This document shows, one piece after another, positions 18,730 to 28,328 of a DNA stretch of 64,000 bases. A program made the translations under genes and the position numbers. The notes beneath the pieces were generated by a model that was given only the letters and a program-made list of their open reading frames with translations, did not search any database and was not told the DNA's origin. The stretch comes from an uncultured Muribaculaceae bacterium (GTDB taxonomy: Bacteria > Bacteroidota > Bacteroidia > Bacteroidales > Muribaculaceae), in NCBI GenBank assembly GCA_910578075.1, contig CAJTPK010000016.1, positions 1-64,000 on the forward strand. The letters are read 5' to 3'. Every line of letters starts with the position of its first letter. Positions within the stretch are counted from its first letter, which is position 1.

Positions 18730-20238
18730 ATGAAAAAATATATATTGCTTCCCGCAGCTCTTCTTTTCGCGGCTTCCCTTACCTCGTGTGAGGATTATCT
18801 TACAGTGGAGTCTCCTGACCAGTTGACCTCAAGCAACTTTTGGCGTAATGAAGCAGACGCGCAGGCAGGAGTGGCAGCTGCATATTCCCAACTTGAATAC
18901 TATATAGACACCTGGGAGTTCGCGGAGGTGAAATGGCCGGTGGAGGCTTATCGTGAGGATATAGTCACGATAGGTTCAGATGTTCCAAACTATCCAAACT
19001 GGATGGAACTTTACAATTTCTCCTTTACAAATGGTAACTCTCAGTTCACCAGCTATTGGGATAATAATTATAAGGGTATCAGTTTTGCAAATCAGGTTGT
19101 GGAGAAGGTTTCCGAGATTCCTGACGGTGCTATAGATCCCTCAGTGCGCGCCCAGATCGTAAACGAGGCTAAATTCCTGCGTGCGTATTATCATATCAAA
19201 TTGATCCTCAACTGGAAGGAGATTATAGTTCGCGATCATTACATTACCAATCCGGATGATCTCAACCGTGGACTATCAAGCCGCCCCGAAACATGGGATT
19301 TTATCATGCGTGACCTTACCGATGCCACAGCTCTTCCCGCAAGCTATGGCAGCGATAATGCCGGCCGAGCCACAAGAGGCGCAGCCTATGCGTATCTTGG
19401 TTTTGCAAATCTTACCCGTGCATATGAAGAACCGGCACGTAAGGATGAATTCCTTAAGGGCGCGATTGATGCTCTTGACAATGTGAAGGGATATTCACTT
19501 GAGAAGAATTATGGTTCTATGTTTGATGCCACAAACAAGAATTGCAAGGAATCTGTATTTGAACTTCAGACATCAATGAGCACCGCAAACGGAGCTAACT
19601 ACCGTACACAGCTTCATCGCTGGATCGGTTGCAGCGAATTGTGGGGCTGGGATGAGATTCTTCCGTCTGCTGTTCTTATGAATGAGTTCCGCAAAGAGGG
19701 AATGACAGCTACAACCGGGCGTTATGACTCACGTATGTATGCGACTGTATTCTTCAAATGCGACTACTTCAATGACGGAAACGGTCATGTTTACGGTTAT
19801 GATTATGATGATTGGTTTGACGGAGCCGACAAGCCGGCGTTCCGCAAGTTCATGCCGGCAGATTATGCCGGTCTTGAGACCAACTATTGTGCAATCAATA
19901 TCCCGTTGATGCGTTATTCAAATGTGCTCCTCATGAAAGCGGAGGCATATAATGAGCAGAATCATCCGGAGAAGGCTATTCCTCTTATTAATGAAGTAAG
20001 AGATGTGCATGGAGATATGCCGGCGATGAAGGGCACTTCTCAGGAGGATGTACGTGCTCAGATAGAACATGAGCGTATGATAGAGTTCCCTCTGGAGAAC
20101 TGGCGATGGTATGATCTTCGCCGCTGGGGCAAGACCGCACAGGCACTTCAGAATGCCGGCCGTCCGGGATATGATGATTCTAAGGCATTCTATCCTGTAC
20201 CTCTGACAGAAATCAACGCCAACGGCGCTCTTAAATAA
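18730..20238 (+). CDS. SusD/RagB-family glycan-binding lipoprotein
   Basis: A 502-residue surface lipoprotein. ATG 18730 gives MKKYILLPA... with lipobox LTSC and lipidated Cys20; a TTG four codons upstream is less likely. It has the SusD N-terminal helical region (NFWRNEADAQAGVAAAYSQL) and the C-terminal SusD domain (ERMIEFPLENWRWYDLRRWGK). It caps the SusC barrel and binds the incoming glycan. The LysO gene starts one base after its stop, which is unusual. Confidence 0.95.
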   Translation: MKKYILLPAALLFAASLTSCEDYLTVESPDQLTSSNFWRNEADAQAGVAAAYSQLEYYIDTWEFAEVKWPVEAYREDIVTIGSDVPNYPNWMELYNFSFTNGNSQFTSYWDNNYKGISFANQVVEKVSEIPDGAIDPSVRAQIVNEAKFLRAYYHIKLILNWKEIIVRDHYITNPDDLNRGLSSRPETWDFIMRDLTDATALPASYGSDNAGRATRGAAYAYLGFANLTRAYEEPARKDEFLKGAIDALDNVKGYSLEKNYGSMFDATNKNCKESVFELQTSMSTANGANYRTQLHRWIGCSELWGWDEILPSAVLMNEFRKEGMTATTGRYDSRMYATVFFKCDYFNDGNGHVYGYDYDDWFDGADKPAFRKFMPADYAGLETNYCAINIPLMRYSNVLLMKAEAYNEQNHPEKAIPLINEVRDVHGDMPAMKGTSQEDVRAQIEHERMIEFPLENWRWYDLRRWGKTAQALQNAGRPGYDDSKAFYPVPLTEINANGALK

Positions 20239-20239
20239 T

Positions 20240-20527
20240 ATGTTCAGAATAATTCTAATAATGGCTGCAGGCATAGGCGCCGGATATCTTCTCCGGCGCC
20301 GCCCCCTGCGTTATCTCGGCAAAGTCATTTCTCTATTGATATGGATTCTTCTATTTCTACTTGGTGTGGAAGTGGGCGGAGATGAGAGAATCGTGAAGGG
20401 CATTGCATCGCTTGGATTGGAAGCTGTGGTCATCACATTTGCCGGAGTGTGCGGTTGCGGGGTGCTGGCGCTTATCTTATGGAAACTTGTGAAGGGTAAG
20501 AAAGGAGGTGAGCCAAATGAAGGGTAG
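20240..20527 (+). CDS. LysO-type lysine exporter, N-terminal subunit
   Basis: A 95-residue membrane protein with three predicted helices. It corresponds to the N-terminal part of LysO (YbjE, DUF340), which in E. coli is one chain of about 300 residues that exports lysine. Here the gene is split into this ORF and the next, a known arrangement in Bacteroidales. It starts one base after susD and overlaps the next ORF by 11 bases, so it is transcribed with the PUL. Confidence 0.75.
   Translation: MFRIILIMAAGIGAGYLLRRRPLRYLGKVISLLIWILLFLLGVEVGGDERIVKGIASLGLEAVVITFAGVCGCGVLALILWKLVKGKKGGEPNEG
20503..20508 (+). promoter_or_regulatory. Strong Shine-Dalgarno deciding the start of LysO C-terminal subunit
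   Basis: AGGAGG ends 8 bases before ATG 20517 and lies inside the preceding ORF. A GTG at 20508 overlaps the SD itself and so is an unlikely start. Such a clear SD is unusual among the genes of this window. Confidence 0.6.
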
Positions 20528-21119
20528 CCTTATAATCGTAGGATTCTTCGTTCTCGGCATCATCTTTGGTCTCGCAGGATGGCTTAATGTCGATTCGTTC
20601 AGTTTCGATATAAGTTTCATTGCATTGGCGTTGCTGATGTTCTGTGTAGGCATTGGGGTAGGAAGTGATTTTTCCGCTCTTAAAAGCCTTAAAAGCCAGA
20701 AAGCAGGCCTTCTTTTGCTGCCGTTGGTAACCATAATCGGAACTCTCGGAGGATGTGCTTTAGTAAGTCTGTTTATCCCCGGGAGGTCGATGTCCGATGT
20801 ACTTGCCGTTGGCTCCGGATTCGGGTATTACTCCTTGTCAAGTATTTTTATTACGGAATACCGGGGTGCAGAACTTGGCACTGTAGCATTGCTTGCCAAT
20901 ATATCACGGGAAATCGTCACCCTGCTCGGAGCTCCGATACTTTACAAGCTTTTCGGACCGTTGGCACCGATCTCATCAGGTGGCGCTACCAGTATGGATA
21001 CCACACTGCCAATAATCACATCCATTTCCGGTAAGGAATTTGTGGTGCTTTCAATATATCACGGCTTTGTGGTGGATTTCAGCGTTCCTTTTCTGGTGAC
21101 GTTCTTCTGCAGTCTGTAG
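20517..21119 (+). CDS. LysO-type lysine exporter, C-terminal subunit
   Basis: A 200-residue membrane protein with about six helices, matching the larger C-terminal portion of LysO/DUF340. It has a conserved acidic and glycine-rich stretch (LLMFCVGIGVGSDFSAL) and the segment VGSGFGYYSLSSIF, which fits the transport core. It probably acts with the preceding ORF as one exporter. Its place between SusD and the GH2 enzyme has no obvious link to sugar use. Confidence 0.78.
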   Translation: MKGSLIIVGFFVLGIIFGLAGWLNVDSFSFDISFIALALLMFCVGIGVGSDFSALKSLKSQKAGLLLLPLVTIIGTLGGCALVSLFIPGRSMSDVLAVGSGFGYYSLSSIFITEYRGAELGTVALLANISREIVTLLGAPILYKLFGPLAPISSGGATSMDTTLPIITSISGKEFVVLSIYHGFVVDFSVPFLVTFFCSL

Positions 21120-21159
21120 AATTTTGCTGTTATTTGTGATTGTCTCATAAATATTGACC

Positions 21160-24100
21160 ATGAAAAATTATATGTTATTAGTGCCGGCATTGCTATGCGC
21201 GTCAGTAGTGACAGCTGCTGAGCCTTGGCAGGATCCCGGCGTTAACTCCATCAACCGCGAACCTATGTCAGCGCATTTCATACCTTTTGTCAATGAGAAT
21301 GCAGCTATTGCATCTCGTTTCATGCCTGCTGACAAGAGATATGATGTGGATCCTTCTGCAGAACGCAGGGTGTCGCTTGATGGTAAATGGAAATTTAAAT
21401 ATTTCAGAAACAACTCATTGTGTCCGGAGGATATTCATCTCTCAGAATTGAAGAAAGCTTCATGGATAGAGGTGCCGGGCAGTTGGGAATTGCAGGGTTT
21501 TGATGCACCGATATATACAGATACACGTTATCCGTTTCCTGCCAATCCTCCGTTTGTTCCTGCTGATTATAACCCTGTTGGTGTGTATTCAAGGAGTTTC
21601 AAGATTCCTGTCTCATGGAAAGGGAATGACATATTTCTTGATTTCGAGGGCGTAGAATCAGCCTATTATCTATGGGTAAACGGAAAATTCGCCGGATATG
21701 CAGAAGACAGCCGCCTTCCCTCCCGATTCCGCATAAACGATTATCTTAAAAATGGAGATAACCGCATTACTGTGAAGGTATTCAGATATAGTGACGGATC
21801 ATATCTTGAAGGGCAAGATTATTGGAAATACAGTGGCATTGAACGCAGCGTGTATCTTTGCGCGCGTCCGAAAAGCAGAGTAGGGGATTTCCGCCTTGAG
21901 GCTCCGCTTGTCAATGCTTATAAGGATGGTGAGTTCTCGTTGGGTATAAATATGGTTAACCCTGCAAAAGATCAGAGAGTCACTGTAAAAGTGCTCGATG
22001 GAAGTAAGCCTTTATTCGAGGAGACACGCGTCATTGCAGGAGTTTCTGATTCTGTATTGAATTTTAGCAGACTATTTGAATCGGTAAAGCCTTGGAATGC
22101 TGAGACTCCAAATATCTACACACTTGTTGTGAGTCATTTCGATAGTGATGGAAAAGCGTTGGAATCATTTACTCATCCATTCGGATTCAGGACTGTGGAG
22201 ATGCGTAACGGTCAGCAACTGATTAATGGCAAGGCTGTGTTGTTCAAAGGGGTCAACCGTCATGAGCATGATGCGGTTAAGGGTCGCACGGTTTCTGTGG
22301 CATCCATGCTTGAGGATATCCGCCTGATGAAGCTTAATAATATCAACGGTGTGCGTAATTGTCATTATCCGAACAGCTATCCCTGGTATGAACTTTGCAC
22401 CGAATATGGACTCTATCTTGTTGATGAAGCCAATATCGAGAGTCACGGCATGATGGATCATAAAGACGGAACTCTCGCCAATTATCCTGATTGGGAGAAA
22501 CCGTTTATGGAACGATTCAGCCGTATGATGTCGCGAGACAGGAATTTTACCGCAATCGTTACGTGGTCTATGGGTAACGAATCGGGTTACGGCAAGCATT
22601 TCGAGACACTCTATGACTATTCCCATGCTAATGACGCATCGCGTCCTGTGCAATATGAAGGTGGCGGATACGATGCGAAGAGCGATATTTATTGTCCGAT
22701 GTATCCTCGCGTATGGTCGTTGCGGAGGCATGTGAACCAGATTGACAAACGACCGTTGATCATGTGCGAGTATGCCCATGCAATGGGTAACAGTGTAGGT
22801 AACCTCCATGACTATTGGGATCTTATTTACAAGTATGACCAGTTACAGGGAGGATTCATCTGGGATTGGGTTGACCAGACTTTCGAGAAGAAAGATGAGG
22901 CGGGACGCCGCATCTGGGCTTTCGGTGGAGACATGGGCTTTGCGGGAGTTGTCAATGACTCAAATTTCTGCGCCAACGGACTTGTGGATGCATCAAGAGT
23001 GCCGCATCCCCATCTTGCGGAGGTGAAGAAAGTGCTGCAATATGTAGATTTCAAACCTGTGCCATTCAAGGCATCGTCTGTAGAGGTGACGAATCGGCAT
23101 GATTTTATATCACTGGATAATTATGAGCTCCAATGGCGTGTCGATTGTAATGGTTCTAAGTATAAGGATGGTGCGATGACATTCCCGGATGTAAAAGCCG
23201 GGAAATCATGTGTGCTTGATATTCCTTATGGAGAATTACCCGATGACGGTAACGAGTATATGCTGTCATTGTGGGCGGTAACCAGGGTTGCGGATTCAAT
23301 GGTCCCTGCAGGTGAGAGGATGGCATGTTCGCAATGGTGTCTGAAACAAGGTGATGAGATCGGATTCCCGATTAAATCCGGAAAGAAGCTTTCGGTAGAT
23401 AAATCTGCTGATCAAACATCTGTAAGGGGCAAGGATTTCTCTTTCACTTTCTCTAATGCAGATGGCAGACTCTGTTCTATAGTTTCAGCAGAAAATGAGC
23501 TTGTGGATTCGCCTCTTACTCCCAACTTCTGGCGTCCTCTTACAGATAATGATATTCCCAATGGTCATCTTTACCGGTGCGGAGTATGGCGCAATGCCGC
23601 TGATTCTCTGAAACTCGAAAGCTTCGATTGCAAGCTTTCCGATGACAATACCTCTGCTCTGATAAAATCGAGCTACCGAATTGCCTATCTTGATGTGGCG
23701 GTAGAATGCGAGTATCTGATTTCAGGTGATAAGGCGGTGAAGGTTGACATGCGGTTTATTCCCGGTAAACAGCAATTGCCAGAACTGCCGCGTCTCGGCA
23801 TGACTATGGCGCTGAAGGGAGCGCATGATAATATGGAATGGTATGGTCGTGGACCGCACGAGAGCTATCCTGACCGTAAGGAGTCTGCACTTGTGGGACT
23901 ATATTCATCTAAGGTATGGGATACATATCATCCGTATGTTCGTGCACAGGAATCGGGAAATCACTGCGATGTGCGCCATTTCTCTCTTCTTGATAATTCC
24001 GGCAGAGGTATAAAGGTCAGCGGTATCGGAGTGTTGAATGCCGGTGCATATAAATTCCCACAGTCAGATCTTGAATATGTGCCTGCCATGATTGAGCGTA

Positions 24101-24261
24101 AGCATGGTGGCAGCATGTATGACAAAGGAATCGTTACTGTCAACATCGATCATATGATGATGGGTGTGGGAGGTGACAATACATGGGGTGCGCAGGTGCA
24201 TCCAGAGTATACAATCATGCCAGTCGAGCGGAACTACAGTTTTGTAATAACGATAATTTAG
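21160..24261 (+). CDS. GH2 beta-galactosidase (LacZ-type, exported)
   Basis: A 1033-residue glycoside hydrolase family 2 enzyme with a signal peptide (about 1-20, ending VTAAE). It shows the LacZ-type order: sugar-binding domain (about 40-220), immunoglobulin-like domain, TIM barrel with acid/base Glu474 (SMGNES) and nucleophile Glu537 (MCEYAH), a further Ig-like domain, and the C-terminal beta-sandwich with WYGRGPHESYPDR. ATG 21160 is chosen over an upstream TTG at 21154. It is predicted to cleave beta-galactosides in the periplasm after import by the SusCD pair. The linkage specificity cannot be read from sequence. Confidence 0.93.
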   Translation: MKNYMLLVPALLCASVVTAAEPWQDPGVNSINREPMSAHFIPFVNENAAIASRFMPADKRYDVDPSAERRVSLDGKWKFKYFRNNSLCPEDIHLSELKKASWIEVPGSWELQGFDAPIYTDTRYPFPANPPFVPADYNPVGVYSRSFKIPVSWKGNDIFLDFEGVESAYYLWVNGKFAGYAEDSRLPSRFRINDYLKNGDNRITVKVFRYSDGSYLEGQDYWKYSGIERSVYLCARPKSRVGDFRLEAPLVNAYKDGEFSLGINMVNPAKDQRVTVKVLDGSKPLFEETRVIAGVSDSVLNFSRLFESVKPWNAETPNIYTLVVSHFDSDGKALESFTHPFGFRTVEMRNGQQLINGKAVLFKGVNRHEHDAVKGRTVSVASMLEDIRLMKLNNINGVRNCHYPNSYPWYELCTEYGLYLVDEANIESHGMMDHKDGTLANYPDWEKPFMERFSRMMSRDRNFTAIVTWSMGNESGYGKHFETLYDYSHANDASRPVQYEGGGYDAKSDIYCPMYPRVWSLRRHVNQIDKRPLIMCEYAHAMGNSVGNLHDYWDLIYKYDQLQGGFIWDWVDQTFEKKDEAGRRIWAFGGDMGFAGVVNDSNFCANGLVDASRVPHPHLAEVKKVLQYVDFKPVPFKASSVEVTNRHDFISLDNYELQWRVDCNGSKYKDGAMTFPDVKAGKSCVLDIPYGELPDDGNEYMLSLWAVTRVADSMVPAGERMACSQWCLKQGDEIGFPIKSGKKLSVDKSADQTSVRGKDFSFTFSNADGRLCSIVSAENELVDSPLTPNFWRPLTDNDIPNGHLYRCGVWRNAADSLKLESFDCKLSDDNTSALIKSSYRIAYLDVAVECEYLISGDKAVKVDMRFIPGKQQLPELPRLGMTMALKGAHDNMEWYGRGPHESYPDRKESALVGLYSSKVWDTYHPYVRAQESGNHCDVRHFSLLDNSGRGIKVSGIGVLNAGAYKFPQSDLEYVPAMIERKHGGSMYDKGIVTVNIDHMMMGVGGDNTWGAQVHPEYTIMPVERNYSFVITII

Positions 24262-24276
24262 AGTCAGTTTTATAAA

Positions 24277-26202
24277 ATGAAAATCAGGTCTTTTTTAATT
24301 ATGATAGGTACGGGAGTATTGACAGCAGTTGCTGTCAGCTCCTGTGCCAGGGCTTCCGCTACAAACGAGCGCAGGCATGACTTCCCTGATGTTTTCGACA
24401 TTGCCTACACTCCCGATACACTTCATCGGCACAGCGGCCTATTTACTGATGCCGGATCTTGGATCGGATTCACACCGCCTGAGAAGGGAAATTGGGTGAA
24501 TGGTTTCTGCGGACCTTACAGTATAGACATGAATCGCAGGCAATGGCTTGCAAAAAGTGCGGTAACGGTGCATCCGACATCGGCAGGCGTTATTTTGTCT
24601 GACAGCACATGCTATTATCCGGGAGAACTCCTATTGTCAGCCACATATAAGGATGGGGAAATACGCCAGCAACTTCATTTTATAGATGCCAATTCTATAC
24701 TCCTTACTGTGGAGAGCACGCTTGACTGTCCGTTGCAATATAGCGGTGAGGGATGGGCTGAAGGAATGGAGCTAACCAAAAACGGTAATTCCGTATTTGC
24801 TACCCATGAATCCGGTGAGACATTTGTTATTTCGTTCCCTCAGGATGTGTATCTGGAGGTTAAGGATGGCAACTATCTTGCCGAATCACAACAGGGTAAG
24901 ATCATGCATGTGGCATTGGGATTTTTTTATAGCAGGGATGAAGCTATGTCTGGAGTTAGCCGCACGATGGCTCTCCTTGATGATCCGGAGGCTGCACTGG
25001 CAGATAACCGTAAGCGCTGGGAGGGTTATCTTGCCTCGACATTACGCGATGATATGCCGGAGGATTATGACCGTATAGCTGTTAAGTCCATGACGACTCT
25101 TGCTTCAAATCATAGAGCGGCTCGAGGCGGTCTGCTTCATGATGGTATCATACCCAGCCACGCGGTAGGGTATTTTGTGGGGCTCTGGGCCTGGGACAGC
25201 TGGCGCTTTTGCGCAGGGGCTGCGAATTTTGATCCGGAACTTGCTAAAAACAATATCCGTGCGATGTTCGATTACCAGCAGCCTGACGGAATGGTGATTG
25301 ATTGCATATATACTGACCCGGCGGAGAATAATGCCCGCGACAGTAAGCCGCCGTTGGTTTGCTGGGCTGTCGATAAGATCTACGAGGCAACCGGTGATAA
25401 AAGTTTTCTCGCTGAGATGTATCCCCAGCTGCTGGCTTACCACAAGTGGTGGTATGCCAAGCGAGATCATGATGGTAACGGTATGTGTGAGTATGGCTCC
25501 ACCGATGGAACGCTTGAGGCTGCGGCCTGGGAGAGCGGCATGGACAATGCCATCCGTTTCGATGATGTCAAGATGCTTGCCAACGAGGGCTACAGTGATG
25601 CCTGGAGCATGGATCAGGAAAGTGTTGACCTCAATGCTTATCTGGCTCAGGAATGCCGTTTGCTAAAGAAATTTGCAGACATTTTAGGTGAGAAATTCGA
25701 TGCACCGGATCATAGTGGTAAAGTGGCAGACTATTTCTTTGACAAGAATAGAAAATTCTTCTTTGACCGCAAACTTGCGGATCGCTCGTTTGCGGGCGAT
25801 CCTGGATGCGAGGCATACACTATGCTCTGGACAGGACTTGCTACTCCCGAGCAGGTTAAAGATATGATGCCTCTGTTACAGGATACTACAAAATTCTCAA
25901 CCTATATTCCGTTTCCGACGGTTGCTGCCGATAATCCCAAATATAATCCCCGTGGATATTGGCGCGGTCCGATATGGTTGGATCAGACTTATTTTGCAAT
26001 CAGCGGATTACGCAATTATGGATATGGTGAACTTGCTGACAGCTATACCCGTCAGGTCTTTGATCGTCTTGACGGACTGAAGGCGGGAGCGCCGATACAT
26101 GAGAACTACGACACTCATACCGGTGCACGCCTCAAGGCTCCTCATTTCAGCTGGAGTGCATCGCATCTTATCATGCTTTATAAGGAGTATACAGGTAAAT
26201 GA
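24277..26202 (+). CDS. GH63/MGH-like (alpha/alpha)6 glycosidase lipoprotein
   Basis: A 641-residue lipoprotein (lipobox VSSC, Cys23). An N-terminal beta-rich region (about 40-250) is followed by an (alpha/alpha)6 barrel (about 260-640). Motifs of the GH63/GH37 clan are present: FVGLWAWDSWRF near 300, AAAWESGMDNAIR near 410 and YWRGPIWLDQTYF near 560. It is closest to GH63 proteins such as YgjK and mannosylglycerate hydrolases, so an inverting alpha-glycosidase. It follows the GH2 gene by 15 bases and a strong terminator follows it, so it is the last gene of the PUL. The exact family (GH63 or a related uncharacterised one) is not settled. Confidence 0.75.
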   Translation: MKIRSFLIMIGTGVLTAVAVSSCARASATNERRHDFPDVFDIAYTPDTLHRHSGLFTDAGSWIGFTPPEKGNWVNGFCGPYSIDMNRRQWLAKSAVTVHPTSAGVILSDSTCYYPGELLLSATYKDGEIRQQLHFIDANSILLTVESTLDCPLQYSGEGWAEGMELTKNGNSVFATHESGETFVISFPQDVYLEVKDGNYLAESQQGKIMHVALGFFYSRDEAMSGVSRTMALLDDPEAALADNRKRWEGYLASTLRDDMPEDYDRIAVKSMTTLASNHRAARGGLLHDGIIPSHAVGYFVGLWAWDSWRFCAGAANFDPELAKNNIRAMFDYQQPDGMVIDCIYTDPAENNARDSKPPLVCWAVDKIYEATGDKSFLAEMYPQLLAYHKWWYAKRDHDGNGMCEYGSTDGTLEAAAWESGMDNAIRFDDVKMLANEGYSDAWSMDQESVDLNAYLAQECRLLKKFADILGEKFDAPDHSGKVADYFFDKNRKFFFDRKLADRSFAGDPGCEAYTMLWTGLATPEQVKDMMPLLQDTTKFSTYIPFPTVAADNPKYNPRGYWRGPIWLDQTYFAISGLRNYGYGELADSYTRQVFDRLDGLKAGAPIHENYDTHTGARLKAPHFSWSASHLIMLYKEYTGK

Positions 26203-26231
26203 TATTGATAAAAACGGTTGGTTAGAAGAAG

Positions 26232-26266
26232 GCCCTGTGGTGACGAGGATGTCATCGCAGGGCTTT
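26232..26266 (+). terminator. Terminator of the PUL operon
   Basis: A stem GCCCTG/CAGGGC extended by seven further pairs (two wobble) between 26232 and 26263, with loop GAGGAT and a trailing T-rich run. Confidence 0.75.
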
Positions 26267-26296
26267 CATTAATATTTTTGTTTTATTATATAGACT

Positions 26297-27211
26297 CTAA
26301 ATCTTCTGAAGTTGTTCTATTGTGAGTCCTGTTACCTCACAAATTGTCTCATCTGATAATCCGAGTACTCTCATATTTCTCACAGTACTAAGCAAAGCCT
26401 CCGCTCTGCCTTCGGCTCTACCCTCAGCTCTACCTTCAGCTCTGCCTTCGGCAAGACCCTGTTCGTGTCCTTCAGTATATCCATGTTGATGCCCTTCGGC
26501 TGCAGTTTGCTCGAATGCGCTGAGAAGTACCCTGTAACTATTTAGAGAGGATTCATAATCGCGTCTTTCTTCGCGGCTCATTGAACCGGTGTCAGCCACG
26601 ATCTCGAAATCCGCCCACATGTCGTTGACCTCCTTGTATGGTATCTCTTTAAGCTTCTCCATGTTCTTAAGAATATAAATCCAACGTTCAAAATTATTGT
26701 CACACTCACCCTCAAGCTTCTCCATGGCGTTGAGGTTTATAAATATCATACGGAATTTGTCGGAGAAAAGTTCATGAGTCTTCATGTCAAGTAATCCGAC
26801 ATCGCGTCTCATTACCTTTTCCTCTCCTGTGATATTGAATTCCATCAGGACTATTATATACACAGGTATCAGGCTGAAATTCCAGTCTCTGCCGCGTTCA
26901 CCCTGAGTGGCAATAAGGGAAGATTCGTAGTAGATGCACCTGTCTTTGAAGTTACCCTCGTTTTTGCGTTGCATCTCCACGATGAATTCTTCACCATTGT
27001 CGGAACGACACAGCACATCATACAGGATAGTCCTGTCATCGTAAGAGCGTGGGAGGCGTTCCTTATTTATGAATTCAAGGTTGGTTATCTCTCGTTCTCC
27101 CTTAAGCATCTCATTAAGAAAAGAGATCAGAAATCTTTTGGTCTCTTCCCTGCCGAAAAGATACTTGAAACCGAAATCGGTATGAGGATTGATAAAACGG
27201 GATGTGATCAT
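26297..27211 (-). CDS. Rpn-family recombination-promoting nuclease / putative transposase
   Basis: A 304-residue PD-(D/E)XK nuclease-family protein. The start TSRFINPHTDFGFKYLFG is typical, and the nuclease core is the D...EFIVEMQRK block at about residues 66-82. Near the C-terminus is a run of EGRA tetrapeptides (about 255-272), encoded by near-identical 12-base units prone to copy-number change, followed by the conserved ending LGLSDETICEVTGL. Rpn proteins of E. coli are DNA endonucleases that raise RecA-independent recombination, and the Bacteroidales forms are very numerous. A remnant of a second copy lies at 28329-28530. Confidence 0.88.
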   Translation of the reverse strand: MITSRFINPHTDFGFKYLFGREETKRFLISFLNEMLKGEREITNLEFINKERLPRSYDDRTILYDVLCRSDNGEEFIVEMQRKNEGNFKDRCIYYESSLIATQGERGRDWNFSLIPVYIIVLMEFNITGEEKVMRRDVGLLDMKTHELFSDKFRMIFINLNAMEKLEGECDNNFERWIYILKNMEKLKEIPYKEVNDMWADFEIVADTGSMSREERRDYESSLNSYRVLLSAFEQTAAEGHQHGYTEGHEQGLAEGRAEGRAEGRAEGRAEALLSTVRNMRVLGLSDETICEVTGLTIEQLQKI

Positions 27212-27236
27212 GAAGTGGCGGCTATGATATTTTGTT

Positions 27237-27267
27237 CAAAGATAATAATAATCTTTGAAATGGCAAA
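27237..27267 (-). promoter_or_regulatory. Promoter of the Rpn gene
   Basis: TATCTTTG (27244 to 27237) and TTTG (27267 to 27264) with a 19-base spacer match the consensus. The same boxes with the same spacing occur upstream of the Rpn remnant (28500-28530). Confidence 0.65.
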
Positions 27268-27347
27268 ACAGTGGTTTCTATATATAAAACGCGTCTTAAA
27301 TGGGTTTTAGATGTCCGTTTTATGGATCGCAATATTTGACATGACGA

Positions 27348-28127
27348 TTACTTGCCTGAAGCTGCAATCTTTTCAACTTTGCTTCCGCATTTGCGAATGT
27401 AGATTCCTTTCGCTGGCACTTCCGGCAATCTTCTGCCCATCATATCGAAGTATTCAACGGATTTCTCATCCTCCTCTACTTGTAATTTAGACACAGCTGT
27501 CTCTATGTCACTGTTGTCAACGACACCGTCATAGAAGATTCTAAATCCAAGAAATTGTATTTTGCCAACGGTATTAGTAGAAGGCATATTCACTTCAATA
27601 CTTTTAAGAGGTTGTAAAGGCATGATTTCCGGCCCATTTATATAGATTGTTACCGATGAATTTCTTATTTTTTTAATAAGATCAGCACAATCTTTACTTG
27701 TATTAACACTGGAATTATAACCAAAAACGCCAGATGTATATTCTTTGTCATTTACATAAATATTAGCTGGAAATTGACTTTGATCTATATTGTTGCCGAA
27801 TGTCACAACACGGAAGGTATTTAACATTAAGGTGTTTTTAAAATTAAATCTAATATAGCTGGAATTAGAATTATCTTTGTATATATTTATTAAAATTCCG
27901 GCTTTATTTCCTTCAATAGAGATGTTGTTACATTCAATGCTTTCAATCCATTGGGCTGATTCTTCAGTAAGAAGATTCATAATGTCTTCTCCTGTGCAAT
28001 CATTAACACTTTTCTTTGGAATCTCTTTAAGAACTGATATCACTGCGTTTTCGTAAGATGATGCGTTGAACGTAATGGAAATGCAGAGGAAAGATAGGAG
28101 GAGCATCTTGATGGCAAAATGTTTCAT
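27348..28127 (-). CDS. Secreted protein of unknown function with C-terminal sorting-like tail
   Basis: A 259-residue protein. ATG 28127 gives a clear signal peptide (MKHFAIKMLLLSFLCISI...); longer frames reach into the palindrome upstream and are not used. The middle has no recognised domain. The end, YFDMMGRRLPEVPAKGIYI, is the 'D..GRR......GIYI' tail common on Bacteroidales exported proteins and resembles a type IX/Por sorting signal. It lies alone between the Rpn gene and its remnant, downstream of a perfect 32-bp palindrome. Confidence 0.6.
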   Translation of the reverse strand: MKHFAIKMLLLSFLCISITFNASSYENAVISVLKEIPKKSVNDCTGEDIMNLLTEESAQWIESIECNNISIEGNKAGILINIYKDNSNSSYIRFNFKNTLMLNTFRVVTFGNNIDQSQFPANIYVNDKEYTSGVFGYNSSVNTSKDCADLIKKIRNSSVTIYINGPEIMPLQPLKSIEVNMPSTNTVGKIQFLGFRIFYDGVVDNSDIETAVSKLQVEEDEKSVEYFDMMGRRLPEVPAKGIYIRKCGSKVEKIAASGK

Positions 28128-28156
28128 GGTAAAAAGTTTTGATTTTGGGTTAATAC

Positions 28157-28229
28157 TTTTAATACTTTTATGGCGATTTCTTGGCAAAAGAATTGAATTT
28201 GCCAAGAAATCGCCATAAAAGTATTAAAA
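28157..28229. repeat. Perfect 32-bp inverted repeat with 9-base loop
   Basis: 28157-28188 is the exact reverse complement of 28198-28229; the loop is AGAATTGAA. The arm core is TGGCGATTTCTTGGCAAA. There is no T run on either side that would make it an ordinary terminator. It stands 30 bases upstream of the secreted-protein start, where the transcript would fold into a very stable hairpin. Confidence 0.85.
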
Positions 28230-28328
28230 TATATTGGAATGCTAAAATAATTCTGTTAAATTCTTCAAATTATTTGCACTTATTTTTAATTTGTAAGCAA
28301 AAAGGATGAAAATTTGGGATTTTATACG

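Noticed and set aside
22165..22809. 214-codon frame antisense to the GH2 gene
   Set aside because: Shadow frame of a strongly supported enzyme gene; its sequence shows no domain.
26398..26460. Repeats in the Rpn gene as a CRISPR or VNTR outside a gene
   Set aside because: They are in frame and encode EGRA units of the protein.
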